Assembly: GCA_020465985.1 (NCBI GenBank)
Contig: JAANYP010001806.1
Coordinates: forward strand, 62,001-126,000
DNA: 64,000 nucleotides
Direction: 5' to 3'
Source of the DNA: Centrapalus pauciflorus
Lineage: Eukaryota > Streptophyta > Magnoliopsida > Asterales > Asteraceae
Position 1 is the stretch's first letter. Every line of letters begins with the position of its first letter. This document shows positions 22,396-33,523 of this stretch, piece after piece. Both the position numbers and the translations under genes were made by a program. The notes under the pieces are model-generated. The model was not told where the DNA came from. It was given only the letters and a program-made list of their open reading frames with translations, and did no database searches.

Positions 22396-22815
22396 GTTAG
22401 CAAGGAATACTCCTTATAATCCCTCTAACTTCATTCTACCCTAGTTTCATTAAGTTTCATCATGCATGCATGGGTTGAGATCTTGGGAGTTATGTGGTTT
22501 TTATAGAAAAAAGGGTTATTAATAATTTTCAAATATTCGTTTAATTATGCAAAACTTTTGAAAAAAATTATGCATTTTTCCGTATTAATATTGAAAAAAC
22601 CCTACGAACTTTCATGAATTTATCGATTAAGTCACTGCACTTTTTTTCTAAGTGTTTAAGTCCCTGGACAATTTTTGTCTTATTCAAAACTATATATTTG
22701 ACCTATTTAGCAGGTCATTAACCGGTAAACGGTATAGTATCCTAAACAATAAAAAAGAAAGTCCAGTGACTTAATCGTGAAAATAAAAAAAGATAGTTGG
22801 TTTTTTAATAGTAAA

Positions 22816-23110
22816 TGTTGGGAAATATTCTAAGTAGTTCAAACTGTTAGTTAGACTTTTCAGACTGTTAGTAGAATTTCGTCTAAACAAACAGATTAGA
22901 GGTGATTGTAATCATTGACGTCAGCAATACAAGCAGTTTTGATTATTAATTGTGTTTATTTGTTATTTGATTTTGAAAGCTTTTGTTAAAATAATTGAGT
23001 GTTATTACGCAAACTTCTTAATTAAACTTTGATTCAAAACAAGATTATTGATTTATACTCTGATAAATTCAAATCAGTTAGTCTTGGTTAGTGAAGTTAA
23101 GATCCTGACA
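22816..23110 (+). repeat. Element D 5' LTR with internal deletion
   Basis: 295 bp. Compared with the 3' LTR it lacks the counterpart of 43417-43783. The junction is AATTTC|GTCTAA, and TTC occurs at both deletion ends, so this is a microhomology deletion. The promoter region is probably lost. Confidence 0.9.
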
Positions 23111-23112
23111 AG

Positions 23113-23124
23113 TGGTATCAGAGC
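23113..23124 (+). other. Primer binding site, initiator Met tRNA type (D)
   Basis: TGGTATCAGAGC two bases after the 5' LTR of element D. Confidence 0.93.
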
Positions 23125-23183
23125 CAAGTTGTTCTTTGTTTTTCAAAGTCGAAAGCTTTCTTTTAAAATTTTAATCTTTTGCA

Positions 23184-25820
23184 ATGGAATTTGATAATAG
23201 CAGCAGTGGATCTAGGCAAGGACTAAAAGTGCCTATGCTCAAGCCCACTGAGTTTGAGATGTGGAAACTCAGGATTCAACAGCATATTCAATTCATTGAT
23301 TATGCCATATGGGAAGCTGTTGAATTTCCTCCTGTAGTTGATCCAGAACTTGATGATGAGGGAAAACCAGTCAAAACTCCTCCAAAAACTGAACTTGAAA
23401 GAAAGGCTAGAATGAATGAAGTGAAAGCTCTTACACTTCTACAAATAGCCATTCCTAATGCTTATCAACATCAGTTCAAAAAGTTTTATACTGCTCATTC
23501 TCTTTGGAATGCTTTAGAGAAAAGATTTGCTGGTAATGCCAGTACCAAGAGAAATCAAAAGGATCTTTTGAAACAGCAGTATGAGAACTTTTCTGGTGGC
23601 AAGAATGAAAACCTTACTCAAATCTTTGACAAGTTCAACAAACTGATAAGTGAACTGGAAAGTGCAAAAGTCAGCCTGGATCAAGATGAGGTCAACAGAA
23701 AGTTTCTCAGATCTCTTGGAGAAGAATGGACAGTTTATGCTGCCCAATGGAGAACAAAAGATACTCTTGATGATATAGAACTAGATGATCTGTATAATAG
23801 TTTGAGAGTATTTGAGACTGAGATTGATATTAAAAAGAAATCTCTTTCTTATAACCACAATACTGCTCTTCTGTCATCTGAAAAATCTAATTGCAGTGAT
23901 TCCTTTTCAGGTGGTGATGGTAACTCTACTGAAGCTCACTATGAGGCTTTTGTTGCCAATGATGGACTGTTTGCACTAAATGCTGAAGATCTAGAACAGA
24001 TTCATCCAGATGATCTTGAAAAGATGGATCTGAAGTGGCGACATGCAATGCTGACCATGAGGGCCAAAAGGTTTCTTAAAAGAACTGGCAGGACTAACTT
24101 TCAAGCCAGAACAGAAGGCAAACCAGCTTTTGATAAGTCAAAAGTTGAGTGTTATAAATGTCATAAGCTTGGCCACTTTGCCAGAGAATGCAGATCTCAA
24201 AGTCAACAATCATCAAGGCCTCAGCAGACTAATCAGCCTTCATCATCACAGGCACTTGTCTCTCAAGAAGACAATGCGTTTGACTGGAGTGATCAGACAG
24301 AGGAAGAGTTTCAAAATCAAGCTCTAATGGCAGAAACATCAAATGTCTCCTCCACTGAACTACCAACTGAGGTAAATTCTAAACTCTGCTCTCAAACATG
24401 CAAAAATATGGTTAAAAAGTACAGAGATCACAATGAGAGCATGTGCAAAACTCTAGCTAAGATGGAAGAGAGGAGATATGAATACATGCAAGCCATAGAA
24501 GATCTTAAAAAACAGATAAATGACTATAAGGATAATGAGATTCAAATGGGACATGATAGAACATATCATGAGTGGGAGAAAAAGGAGCTAAATAAGAAAA
24601 TAGAATCCCTAAATAAAAAGGTAGAAGAGACTGAACAAAAGGTGTTAGAGGCTAATAAGAAACTAGAATCTGTTAATATAGATCTAGGTAACTTCAAATT
24701 GGCTAATCAAAAGCTGGAACACCTAATGGAAGTCCAATTTAAAGATAGGGTAAAATCTCAGGTTAATCCCAAAGAAGGCATATGCTACAGGGCTACTCCA
24801 CCTACATACAACAACAAATACATTCATCCAATGAGTGAGGTTGCTGATAGGCTTGTCAATGAACCATTAGATGAGTGTATGACTACTGTAGATCCTATCC
24901 TTGATACCAGTCCTGAATCTAAAGAAGATCAGATTCAAAATAGAGACTGTGAGTGCACAGCAGTTGAGAAAGAAAACAAAACAATGAGTGAACCTATAGA
25001 AACCCAATTCCCCAGTAAGAAAGGAAAGGAGAGGATGAGTGTGTGCAATGCTACTCCACAGGTTTCTGTACCTTCTAACTGTAACACTGCGTCTTCTTCA
25101 AAGAATAATAAAAAGGGTAAAAATGTTCCAATCTGCACATGTCAAAAGCATGGTGTCCAAAAGTTTCCCAAACAACAGCAGGTAAGGGGAAATCAGAGGA
25201 ACAAGAACCAGAAACTGTCAAATACAACTGGTTCTCCAATTCAAACAGTCAAAAAATGTTTTCATTGTGGCAGAAAGTATCATTTGGCTAGAGATTGTTT
25301 TTATAAACCATCTGTTGCAAAACAGACTGTGAAACATCCAAAGAAAATCTCTCAAAATTCAAAAAATCAAAAAATTCCAAAGAAATCAGTAGATCACAGG
25401 TTCACAAAAGTTAATAAGAAACAGTCCACACACCAAAAACAAGTTTTAGCTAAACCAAAGATAAATTTTAAACAAATATGGTGTGTCAAAGGTATAAACT
25501 CAGGTGAACCTGTTGATAAAAATGTTGAAGCTGCCAAGTCTAAAGTTGAGACTGCTAGTGAAAATTCTCAAGCTGTTAGCACTACAGACTCAATTCAGAC
25601 TGGTAGGCTCAAAATTGGGACTAGTAATGGATCATCTGAGACTGTTACTGAAAAGGATGGACAAAATACCTGGATACCTCATGTGCTAACTAAGTACTCT
25701 CCACAAACTCCATCAGTGGATCTTACTAAGTATAAGAAATCCAAGACAGTATTTAGCTATGTTAATGCACAAGGACAACCCAAAACCAACTTGGTTTGGG
25801 TTTACTCCACTACTAACTAA
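23184..25820 (+). CDS. gag: Element D Gag (intact ORF)
   Basis: 878 codons, ATG at 23184, TAA at 25818-25820. UBN2/DUF4219-like capsid region (residues about 10-230), CCHC knuckle CYKCHKLGHFAREC near 24150, a long coiled coil (about residues 400-520), a second knuckle CFHCGRKYHLARDC near 25258, a basic Lys-rich tail, and an end WVYSTTN that parallels the end of A's gag. The stop is followed by a pyrimidine tract and GTGCAG (ending 25836). Remarkably this ORF is open throughout, although the rest of element D is destroyed. Confidence 0.9.
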   Translation: MEFDNSSSGSRQGLKVPMLKPTEFEMWKLRIQQHIQFIDYAIWEAVEFPPVVDPELDDEGKPVKTPPKTELERKARMNEVKALTLLQIAIPNAYQHQFKKFYTAHSLWNALEKRFAGNASTKRNQKDLLKQQYENFSGGKNENLTQIFDKFNKLISELESAKVSLDQDEVNRKFLRSLGEEWTVYAAQWRTKDTLDDIELDDLYNSLRVFETEIDIKKKSLSYNHNTALLSSEKSNCSDSFSGGDGNSTEAHYEAFVANDGLFALNAEDLEQIHPDDLEKMDLKWRHAMLTMRAKRFLKRTGRTNFQARTEGKPAFDKSKVECYKCHKLGHFARECRSQSQQSSRPQQTNQPSSSQALVSQEDNAFDWSDQTEEEFQNQALMAETSNVSSTELPTEVNSKLCSQTCKNMVKKYRDHNESMCKTLAKMEERRYEYMQAIEDLKKQINDYKDNEIQMGHDRTYHEWEKKELNKKIESLNKKVEETEQKVLEANKKLESVNIDLGNFKLANQKLEHLMEVQFKDRVKSQVNPKEGICYRATPPTYNNKYIHPMSEVADRLVNEPLDECMTTVDPILDTSPESKEDQIQNRDCECTAVEKENKTMSEPIETQFPSKKGKERMSVCNATPQVSVPSNCNTASSSKNNKKGKNVPICTCQKHGVQKFPKQQQVRGNQRNKNQKLSNTTGSPIQTVKKCFHCGRKYHLARDCFYKPSVAKQTVKHPKKISQNSKNQKIPKKSVDHRFTKVNKKQSTHQKQVLAKPKINFKQIWCVKGINSGEPVDKNVEAAKSKVETASENSQAVSTTDSIQTGRLKIGTSNGSSETVTEKDGQNTWIPHVLTKYSPQTPSVDLTKYKKSKTVFSYVNAQGQPKTNLVWVYSTTN

Positions 25821-25963
25821 GCTTTTATTTGTGCAGAGCAACCACAGGTCACCACATAAAAGAAGATGACATTTGGACAGTGGATGCTCTAGGCACATGA
25901 CAGGCAATTCTGAGTGCTTGTCAAATTTCAAAGGCTTTGATGGAGGATTTGTTGCATTTGGAG
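25821..25963 (+). pseudogene. pol: Element D protease start, cut by element B
   Basis: After GCTTTTATTTGTGCAG comes a DSGCSRHMTGN-type protease motif (25876 onward) that runs into the TGGAG target of element B. The frame between the acceptor-like site and the motif is disturbed. The rest of pol resumes at 39360. Confidence 0.75.
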
Positions 25964-26609
25964 TGTTGGTACATCCTGTGTGACGATAGCAGTCTAAGTG
26001 ATCCTACATTGTGATTCTAGCAAGTGTTTGTTATATATGTTTTTATATGGTTGATAATTATTATTGTTTGTGTGTTTGAACTTGATGTAACGTACTACAA
26101 GAAGTTCAAACATAAAGATCAAAGATAAAATCAATCATAAGGTAAAAACATAAGTTTCAATACTAAGTTGAGTATGTGAAATAGTAGATTCGAATTATAT
26201 AAGGTTTGACATTCGAATCTGTGTCAGATTCGAATGTAGACCTAGATCCGAAGCTAGGCAGATTCGAGAGTGTCTATGAGGACAAACTCGAATGGGCCTT
26301 GGGCCAGATTCGAGTTTGGCCCATAACAGACTCGAATTAGCCTCTATAATTAGGGATAGACTCGATTAATTATGAGACTTTTTGCAGAATTCGTGAGTGC
26401 TTAAGCAAAAGGCAATCTCGAGTTTATCATCAGTGTTAGTGCCATTTCGGAGAGAATCAGTTCGTAGGATCGTTCGTGTGTCGTTCGTTCAGCCTCTGAT
26501 AGTCTCCGTGTTTCTGTGATTGAGAGTTGTTTCCGTCTACCCGCTAACGAGGATTCCGCACTCGTTGACGGTTTCGCGTCTAGATAGATCTCGTAGTGTA
26601 GACCTTGCA
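25964..26609 (+). repeat. Element B 5' LTR
   Basis: TGTTGGTACATCC...CCTTGCA, 646 bp. Contains a 13-bp perfect inverted repeat ACATTCGAATCTG / CAGATTCGAATGT around 26209-26237 with a 3-nt loop, and TTCGAA/TTCGAG motifs. The end is TTGCA where other copies have TTACA. Confidence 0.93.
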
Positions 26610-26611
26610 AG

Positions 26612-26623
26612 TGGTATCAGAGC
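26612..26623 (+). other. Primer binding site, initiator Met tRNA type (B)
   Basis: TGGTATCAGAGC, two bases after the LTR. From 26624 to 27268 is a leader with no gene, again dense in TTCGAGTTT/TTCGAATCT motifs from about 26860 to 27220. Confidence 0.93.
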
Positions 26624-27268
26624 CAGCGGAGTGTTCTTGGTGTTCTTCGTGTTCATCTAGATACATTCTAGGTTTCTTGACGCTTGTAGACGGTTTTTCT
26701 CTCAAAATCGTATTTTTTCGTGTTCGTCGAGCTTAGCAAATAGTAATCCGGGAAATACTTTGTGGTTTTTCACGTTTTTGATCGAAGTCAATATTTTTTA
26801 TTGCAAAAATATTGATTTAATCTGCAAAACGTTAAAAAATCAAAGTGTTAGCCGTTTTTCGAGTTTGCGGCGCTCGAATCTATTAGGGGTAATTAGGGTT
26901 ACACTTATTTTCGAGTCTAACCAAATCTGCTCCTTTCGAGTCTGATACAGAGGGTTTCGAATCTATTTCGAGTTTGTGCTTCATTCGAATAGGGTCTCGA
27001 GTCTACTTACATTCGAGTTTAATTTGAGTTTGGTCTAGTATCGAATAGGGTTCGAATCTGCTGTGACTTCGAGTTTGCCTGACCTTCGAATCTAAGGACT
27101 TTCGAATCTGACATAATTTCGAGTTTAATTGAATTATAACACTTAATCGAATTTAATCCCAAATAAATTGGAATCTGATTATATTCGAATCTAACTAGAT
27201 TCGAACGAATTAATTCAACTTAGTTTCGAATTAAATTAATTAAGTTCAATTCAATTACTTTCGAAAAG

Positions 27269-30134
27269 ATGTCAAATCTTCAAAAATTCTTGGAAATGGA
27301 CCACGAGGTCGGGAAGGCAAACGCTCCGCCTAAGCTGATGAAGATCGAGGATTATTACTAGTGGAAAGATCGGTTTACCGATTTCGTGCGTTTTAATGAC
27401 ATGCGCATGTGGGTGTGTATCGACGAAGGATATATTCCACCAGTTTCTGAAGTTGAAGGCCGTCAGAAAGTCTTATCATACCAAATGATGAAGGAGGATG
27501 ATAAGAAATTGTATGAAGCCGAAAACAAAGCTTTCTCGATAATCCGAATGGCTTTGCCTCAGGATATACTGCACACATTTAGGACTCAAAAGACGTCAAA
27601 GGAACTTTGGGAGTCTCTAGAGAAGAGGTGTGAGGGTAATCCTAGGGTTCGTAGAAAGCGTACAGAGCTGTTGAAACAACAGTTTGCGATTTTCAAGGCG
27701 TTAAAGGATGAACAGCTGGATGATATCATCACCCGGTTCTATCATCTGTTGACGGAACTTGAAAGTCACGGGATTAAGTATACTGACACCGACAAGAACA
27801 ACAAGCTTCTTGATGCCTTACCAGCCAAATGGGCTATGTATGTGGCAATGATCAAGCTGAATGAAGACAAGTATTATACTCAATCTCTGGATGATATTGT
27901 GGGAACGTTGCGGGCATATCACTTCGAGCTACTGAAGGCCGAAACTGATTACGAACAAGTCCAGAATCCAGCAATGTATTTTGGAAAGTCAACAAAACCT
28001 TCAGCGACCGCCGATCTGAAGACTGCTACAGCGTTTTTCACCGGAGAAACGTCGTCACCAGCAGAGTCTGATGACTCACTGAATCGTGCGTTCTTAGGAT
28101 TAGGAAGATCGGAAGAACTGCAGCCTCAAGTACAACAGGCATCGACATCTCAGAGCTATTCGAAGATGCCCATGAGCGCAAAATCAGCGGAAGATCATTT
28201 GAATCTGCTTGCTTCTTTTGTGGCCGCGTACGGGAATTCTGTTCAGGGGAAAATAAATGATCCTGCTCTCTGGGATGAGGACTACGATCAGGTCGACCCT
28301 GATGATCTGGAGGAAATGGATCTTAAATGGCAACTGGCCATGGTAACCCAACGGGTTAAGAGATTCATCAAAAGAACTGGGAGGAATCTGACAATGAACA
28401 ACAAGGGGATTGGATTTGATAAGCCCAAGGTAAAGTGCTACAACTGTCAAGGTCTGGGACACTTCGCCAGAGAATGCCAGAGACCGAAGGTTGAAACGTA
28501 CCAAGGGCAGAGTCAGCATCAGGGACAGTTTCAGAATCAGTCTCAACAACGATACCTTCCAAGTTCATCATCTGGTCAAGCCAATCTAGCTGGTCTACTA
28601 TCCAATGTCACTTCAGACAGACATCTAGATGGTACTTACGACTGGAGCTCACATCCAGAGTCAAATGCTCGGGTTTTTATGGCTGAAGTCACGGAGACTG
28701 GGTGTGAAGGAGAAGAGCAGACCACAAGGGAAAACAGTCCGATGTGGGTGGAAAAGACGAATGATCAGACAGTTCTGGAGTTTGTTGCTTAGATGGCCAA
28801 CGTGGAATCTGATAACTCAAAGGTTAGTCTGACTTACTCTCTTTTTCGTGAATTATGTGCGTTATGTGTTAATTCTAACGATAGGTTAAATCTAGTCTTA
28901 GAATCACATAAAACCATAACTGCTCAAAATGAGAATTTAAAAATTGAAAACGCTAGCCTGAACGATATTAAGCAAGATCTTAAAGAAAAACTTAAGGCTG
29001 ATGCTCAAGACGTAATAGTTCTGAAAGACAAACTGAGTGAGCAGTGTGTTAGAATAGAGCTTTTGTATGAGCATGTAGAGGCCTTGACCAAAAACCTTAA
29101 AGACAAAGACATAGAGCTAGCCGAAACAAAGGTAAAGGTAGCAGAGGCAAACAGTAAGCTAGAGAAGTTTAGGAATTCAAGCCTAAATCTAGGGAAAGTT
29201 TTAGATGCCCAAAGACAATCTAAAAAGCCCGTAGGTCTAGGATTTCATGAAATTCCTCCACCTTTTAATGCAAACTATGTGCCTCAGCCTCAGGAGAAAA
29301 CTGACAAATCAGTAGACTTAGAGGACACACCTGAACCTATATCTGAGCCTATAGTAGCAAATACACCTAAGGTGGCTAACGCAACTGTCAAGGTTAAGAA
29401 AGTCAAATTTGTGACTTCCTCCAGCGAAAACCTGCAGGAAAACATAAAATTGATTGGGCTGATCAGGACGATGAGCCAGTCGCTATAGATGTACAAAAGG
29501 ACCAAGATACTAGTGAGACACCTAAGTCTAAGGGAACACACAAAAAGTCCATAGATAAGATGTCTTGCTTCAGATGTCATGAAAAGGGGCATGTTTCTTC
29601 TCACTGTCTACTTAGGAAAGCCGATGTTACACCTAAGACAGTGAACCCAACACCTGTTAAGCCCTCAACCAATGTGGCGAGCACTAGTAGTTCTCAGAGT
29701 ACCGAGAAAACTGTGCAGGCCGCACCAAAACCAGTTGTGAAACAAACACCGGTAAAGGTTGGACCAAAGGAAGTGGTTAGGACAAATTCACCGAATCGTG
29801 TCGTTAATCAATCTAGGCCAGCACCTCAACAAGTCTATAGGAGCACAACACCTAGCAGGTCACACACTCCAGTTAGGTCTCATACTCCAGTTAGACAGTA
29901 CGCACCGGTAAGAGCTCCGGGATCACAGTCCGAAATGCAATATAATAGGAATTATTCTAGAGCTCCACAACAAATGCCTACTCAAAGGCAAAGAGTGAAC
30001 TTAAATCACTCGGCACCATAACAAACTCCTGCTCAACGACCCAAGTCACCTGAAAGGCGAGATGGGTATTTGAAAGAGTTTAAGTATGTGGACGAGAATG
30101 GTCAGTTATGGCTTGGGTTCCCCGTGATAACTAA
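27269..30134 (+). pseudogene. gag: Element B Gag (multiple stops)
   Basis: Homologous to A's Gag. The ATG at 27269 is followed by TAG at 27359-27361 (Trp codon in A), an open stretch 27386-28792, TAG at 28790 (Gln codon in A), 28793-29488, a 1-bp deletion near 29430, 29560-30021 ending in TAA (Gln codon in A), a 10-bp deletion near 30101, and the conserved gag-end TAA at 30132-30134. Both CCHC knuckles are intact, including CFRCHEKGHVSSHC, whose last Cys is lost in A. The Arg codon CGA at 30037-30039 shows that A's TGA there is a mutation. Confidence 0.9.
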
Positions 30135-30154
30135 CCTATTTTCTTTCATGTGCA

Positions 30155-33100
30155 GGAGATTACCACAGGTCCAAACAACAAGTGGTTCGTCGATAGTGGA
30201 TGCTCCAGGCACATGACGGGGGAAAGAGGTCTACTTACAGACTTCAAGGGTGGAAATCGGGGGTTTGTATCATTCGCCGGTAACAAAGGAGGAAACATCA
30301 CGGGTACCGGAGTGGTCACTAATGGGACGATCAAGTTGGACCAAGTTTATAACGTTGATAAACTGGTTCACAATCTCATTAGTGTATCTCAAATCTGTGA
30401 CAAGAAGAACTCAGTGTTGTTCACAGACACTGAGGCGTTAGTGCTAAAACCGGGATTCAAGATTCCTGAAGAATGGGTATTGATGCGGGTGCCAAGGAAG
30501 AATGACTTGTACATGCTTGATATGAACAAGCTGGAGACTTCGATGGGGCCAATTTGTTTATTATCCAAAGCTTCGGAGACAGAATCGGTACTGTGGCACA
30601 GACGCATGGCTCACTTGCACCTAAGGAAGATGAACTACATAACGAAGAATGAATTGGTGCAAGGTGTGCCTATGAAGAGCTTTCAGTTTGAGGACAAGTG
30701 TCTACCGTGCAAGAAGGGCAAACAACATAAGAAGACACATAAGTCCAAGACGCAGAACTCCATAACCTCAACATTCGATTTGCTGCACATGGACCTTTTC
30801 GGACCTATCAACAAAAGGAGTATAGGAGGTAGTTGGTTTTGTTTAGTTATCACTGACGATTACTCATGATTTTCTTGGGTTTTCATTTTAGGTACAAAGG
30901 ACGAGACGGCTTCCAAGCTCATCGGGTTCTTAGACCAAATGGAGAATTCCTACAGAACAAGGGTTAAACGGATACGTAGTGATAATGGAACTGAGTTCAA
31001 AAACACTGTAATTGGTGTATATTGCCTATCAAAGGGCATAGTGCATCAATTCAGTGCACCATATGAACCTCAACAAAATGGGGTGGCCGAACGTAAAAAT
31101 AGGACATTGATTGAGGCTGTAAGGACTATGCTTTCGGATTCAAAGCTTCCTACCATGTTTTGGGGGGAGGCAGTGAATACTGCGTGCCATATTTTAAACC
31201 GAGTACTTACAGTCAAATCTTTGAACAAAACATGTTATGAAATTTTGAACAAACGGCCACCTAACTTAACTGGATTCGAACCGTTTGGGGTACCATGCAC
31301 TCTTTTGCGAACAAAACATCAACCGAAGTTTGGTGAAAAGGCTGACGAAGGATACTTCCTAGGTTATGTGCCAAACTCACCAAACAAACGGGTTTTTAAT
31401 AAAACAAATGGTACAGTGGAAATAGTGTATAACATTGAAGTCACAAGTTATACACATGAACCCCAAACAGGTCCGGAATGGATATTTGACTATGATAAAT
31501 TATTTGAGTCATTTAACATTCCTTTGGATGATAATGCAGGTACAATCGAAAAGGACATGGCGACGTTGCATCTGAATGACGATGGCCATACATTTCCGAG
31601 GACTACGTTTGAATCCACATCCGAGCCTACTGCGACTGTAGATGGATCTCCAGAAGTTGCTGATCCAGAAGCACCTACCACTGAGAATCAGACTCAAGAA
31701 ACAAGTTCCAACTCTGAGGAAAATGTCCTCGAGGAGGAAAATGTAGAGACTGAGTCTGTTCCCCCATTAGGTGAAATAGGATCTAACTTAGGAGATAATC
31801 TAAGGGTTGATGAGATAGAGACCTCTAGGATTAACAAGAATCATCTTATAGAAAGCATCATAGGAAATCCTAACGAGGGTGTGAGGACTAGGAGTAGTTT
31901 AAATAACAACACTGTGTTGTTGTCGATGATAAATGACTCCGAGGCATATCACACATGTCTCTATTCGTGTTTCATATCGCAAGTAGAGCCTAAGAATGTG
32001 CAAATGGCACTTAAGGATAACTCCTGGGTTGAAGCGATGCAGGAAGAACTTTCGCAATTTAGGAAACTAGAAGTGTGGGAGTTAGTTCCATTACCTCGAG
32101 GGGAAGTTGCTATAGGAACCAAATGGGTTTTTAAGTGCAAAAGAGACGATCGGGGTATAGTCACGCGCAACAAGGCTAGGCTAGTTGTAAGGGTTTCAAC
32201 CAAGAGGAGGGAATCGATTACAACGAGGTTTTTGCACCTGTAGCAAGGCTGGAAGCCATTAGGTTGTTTTTAGCTTTTGCCTCCTTCAAGGGCTTTAAGG
32301 TATATCAATTGGATGTTAAGAGTGCTTTCCTGTACGGGAAAGTGAAGGAGTTGGTGTATGTAGAACAACCGCCCGGATTCACAGATCCAAAATATCCTGA
32401 TAGAGTATATCGCTTAGATAAGGCTCTATATGGATTGCATCAAGCACCAAGGGCGTGGTACGAGACTCTATCCAACCATTTATTAGAAAACGGGTTTGAA
32501 AGGGGTAGGATAGATAGTACTCTGTTTGTTAAGAGAAAGGGAGAACATTTTATCTTGGTACAAGTGTACGTCGATGATATCATTTTTTGATCATCAGACG
32601 AACAGATGTGCAAAGATTTCGAGAAGGTGATGAAGTCAAAATTCGAGATGAGTGCAATGGGAGAGTTAACTTTCTTTTTGGGGTTACAAGTTGAGCAGAA
32701 GAAGGAAGGGATGTTTATCCATCAGACGAATTATGTCTATGACATATTGGAACGTTTCGGGATGGAAGGAACAAAATTGACTGCTCATTTCAGCACGCCG
32801 ATTCAAGTGAATCACAATCTCGGACCGGGTACTAAAAGTGATACCGATGTGGATCCGACGTTATATCGGGCCATGATTGGATCACTTATGTATTTAACTG
32901 CTTCAAGACCTGACATCATGTTTGCTGTGTGTATTTGTGCTAGGTTTCAAGCGAATCCGAAGGAGATGCATATGAAAGCTGTGAAGCGGATTCTACGATA
33001 CCTCAAGTCGAAACCGAAGCTGGGTCTTTGGTATCACGCGGAGGGAGATCTAGAGTTGGAGGCGTTCACGGATTCTGACTACGGAGGATGCAGCTTGACG

Positions 33101-33523
33101 CGCAAATCAACAACTGGAGGTTGTCAGTTCCTAGGAGGGAGATTGGTATCCTGGCAATGCAAGAAACAGACGTCGGTAGCCGTGTCAACGTGCGAGGCCG
33201 AGTATGTTGCTGCTGGTAGTTGCTGCTCACAGGTTCTGTGGATACAACAACAATTGCGGGATTACGGTTTGGCTTATACTCAAACTCCAATTAGGATAGA
33301 CAATCAATCTATAATTGCTATAACTAATAATCCAGTTAAACACAACAAAACAAAGCACATAGACATTAGGCATCATTTTATTCGTGATTGTGCTGAAAAG
33401 AACTTAATCAAATTAGTAAAAGTGGCAACAGAAGATAATAATGCTGATTTATTTACCAAAGCATTTGATAAGTCACGGTTTGAATATTTAATTCAACTAA
33501 ATGGAATGCGCAACCCAGAGTAA
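30155..33523 (+). pseudogene. pol: Element B Pol (multiple lesions)
   Basis: Protease DSG (near 30189), integrase finger and DDE core, RT with YVDD at 32567-32578, and RNase H ending at 33523. Lesions: CGA to TGA at 30867-30869 in integrase, a 1-bp deletion near 32190 in RT, and GGA to TGA at 32588-32590 just after YVDD. The RNase H region (32606-33523) is open, including the GSCC segment deleted in A. It follows the acceptor-like TTTCTTTCATGTGCAG ending 30154. Confidence 0.92.
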
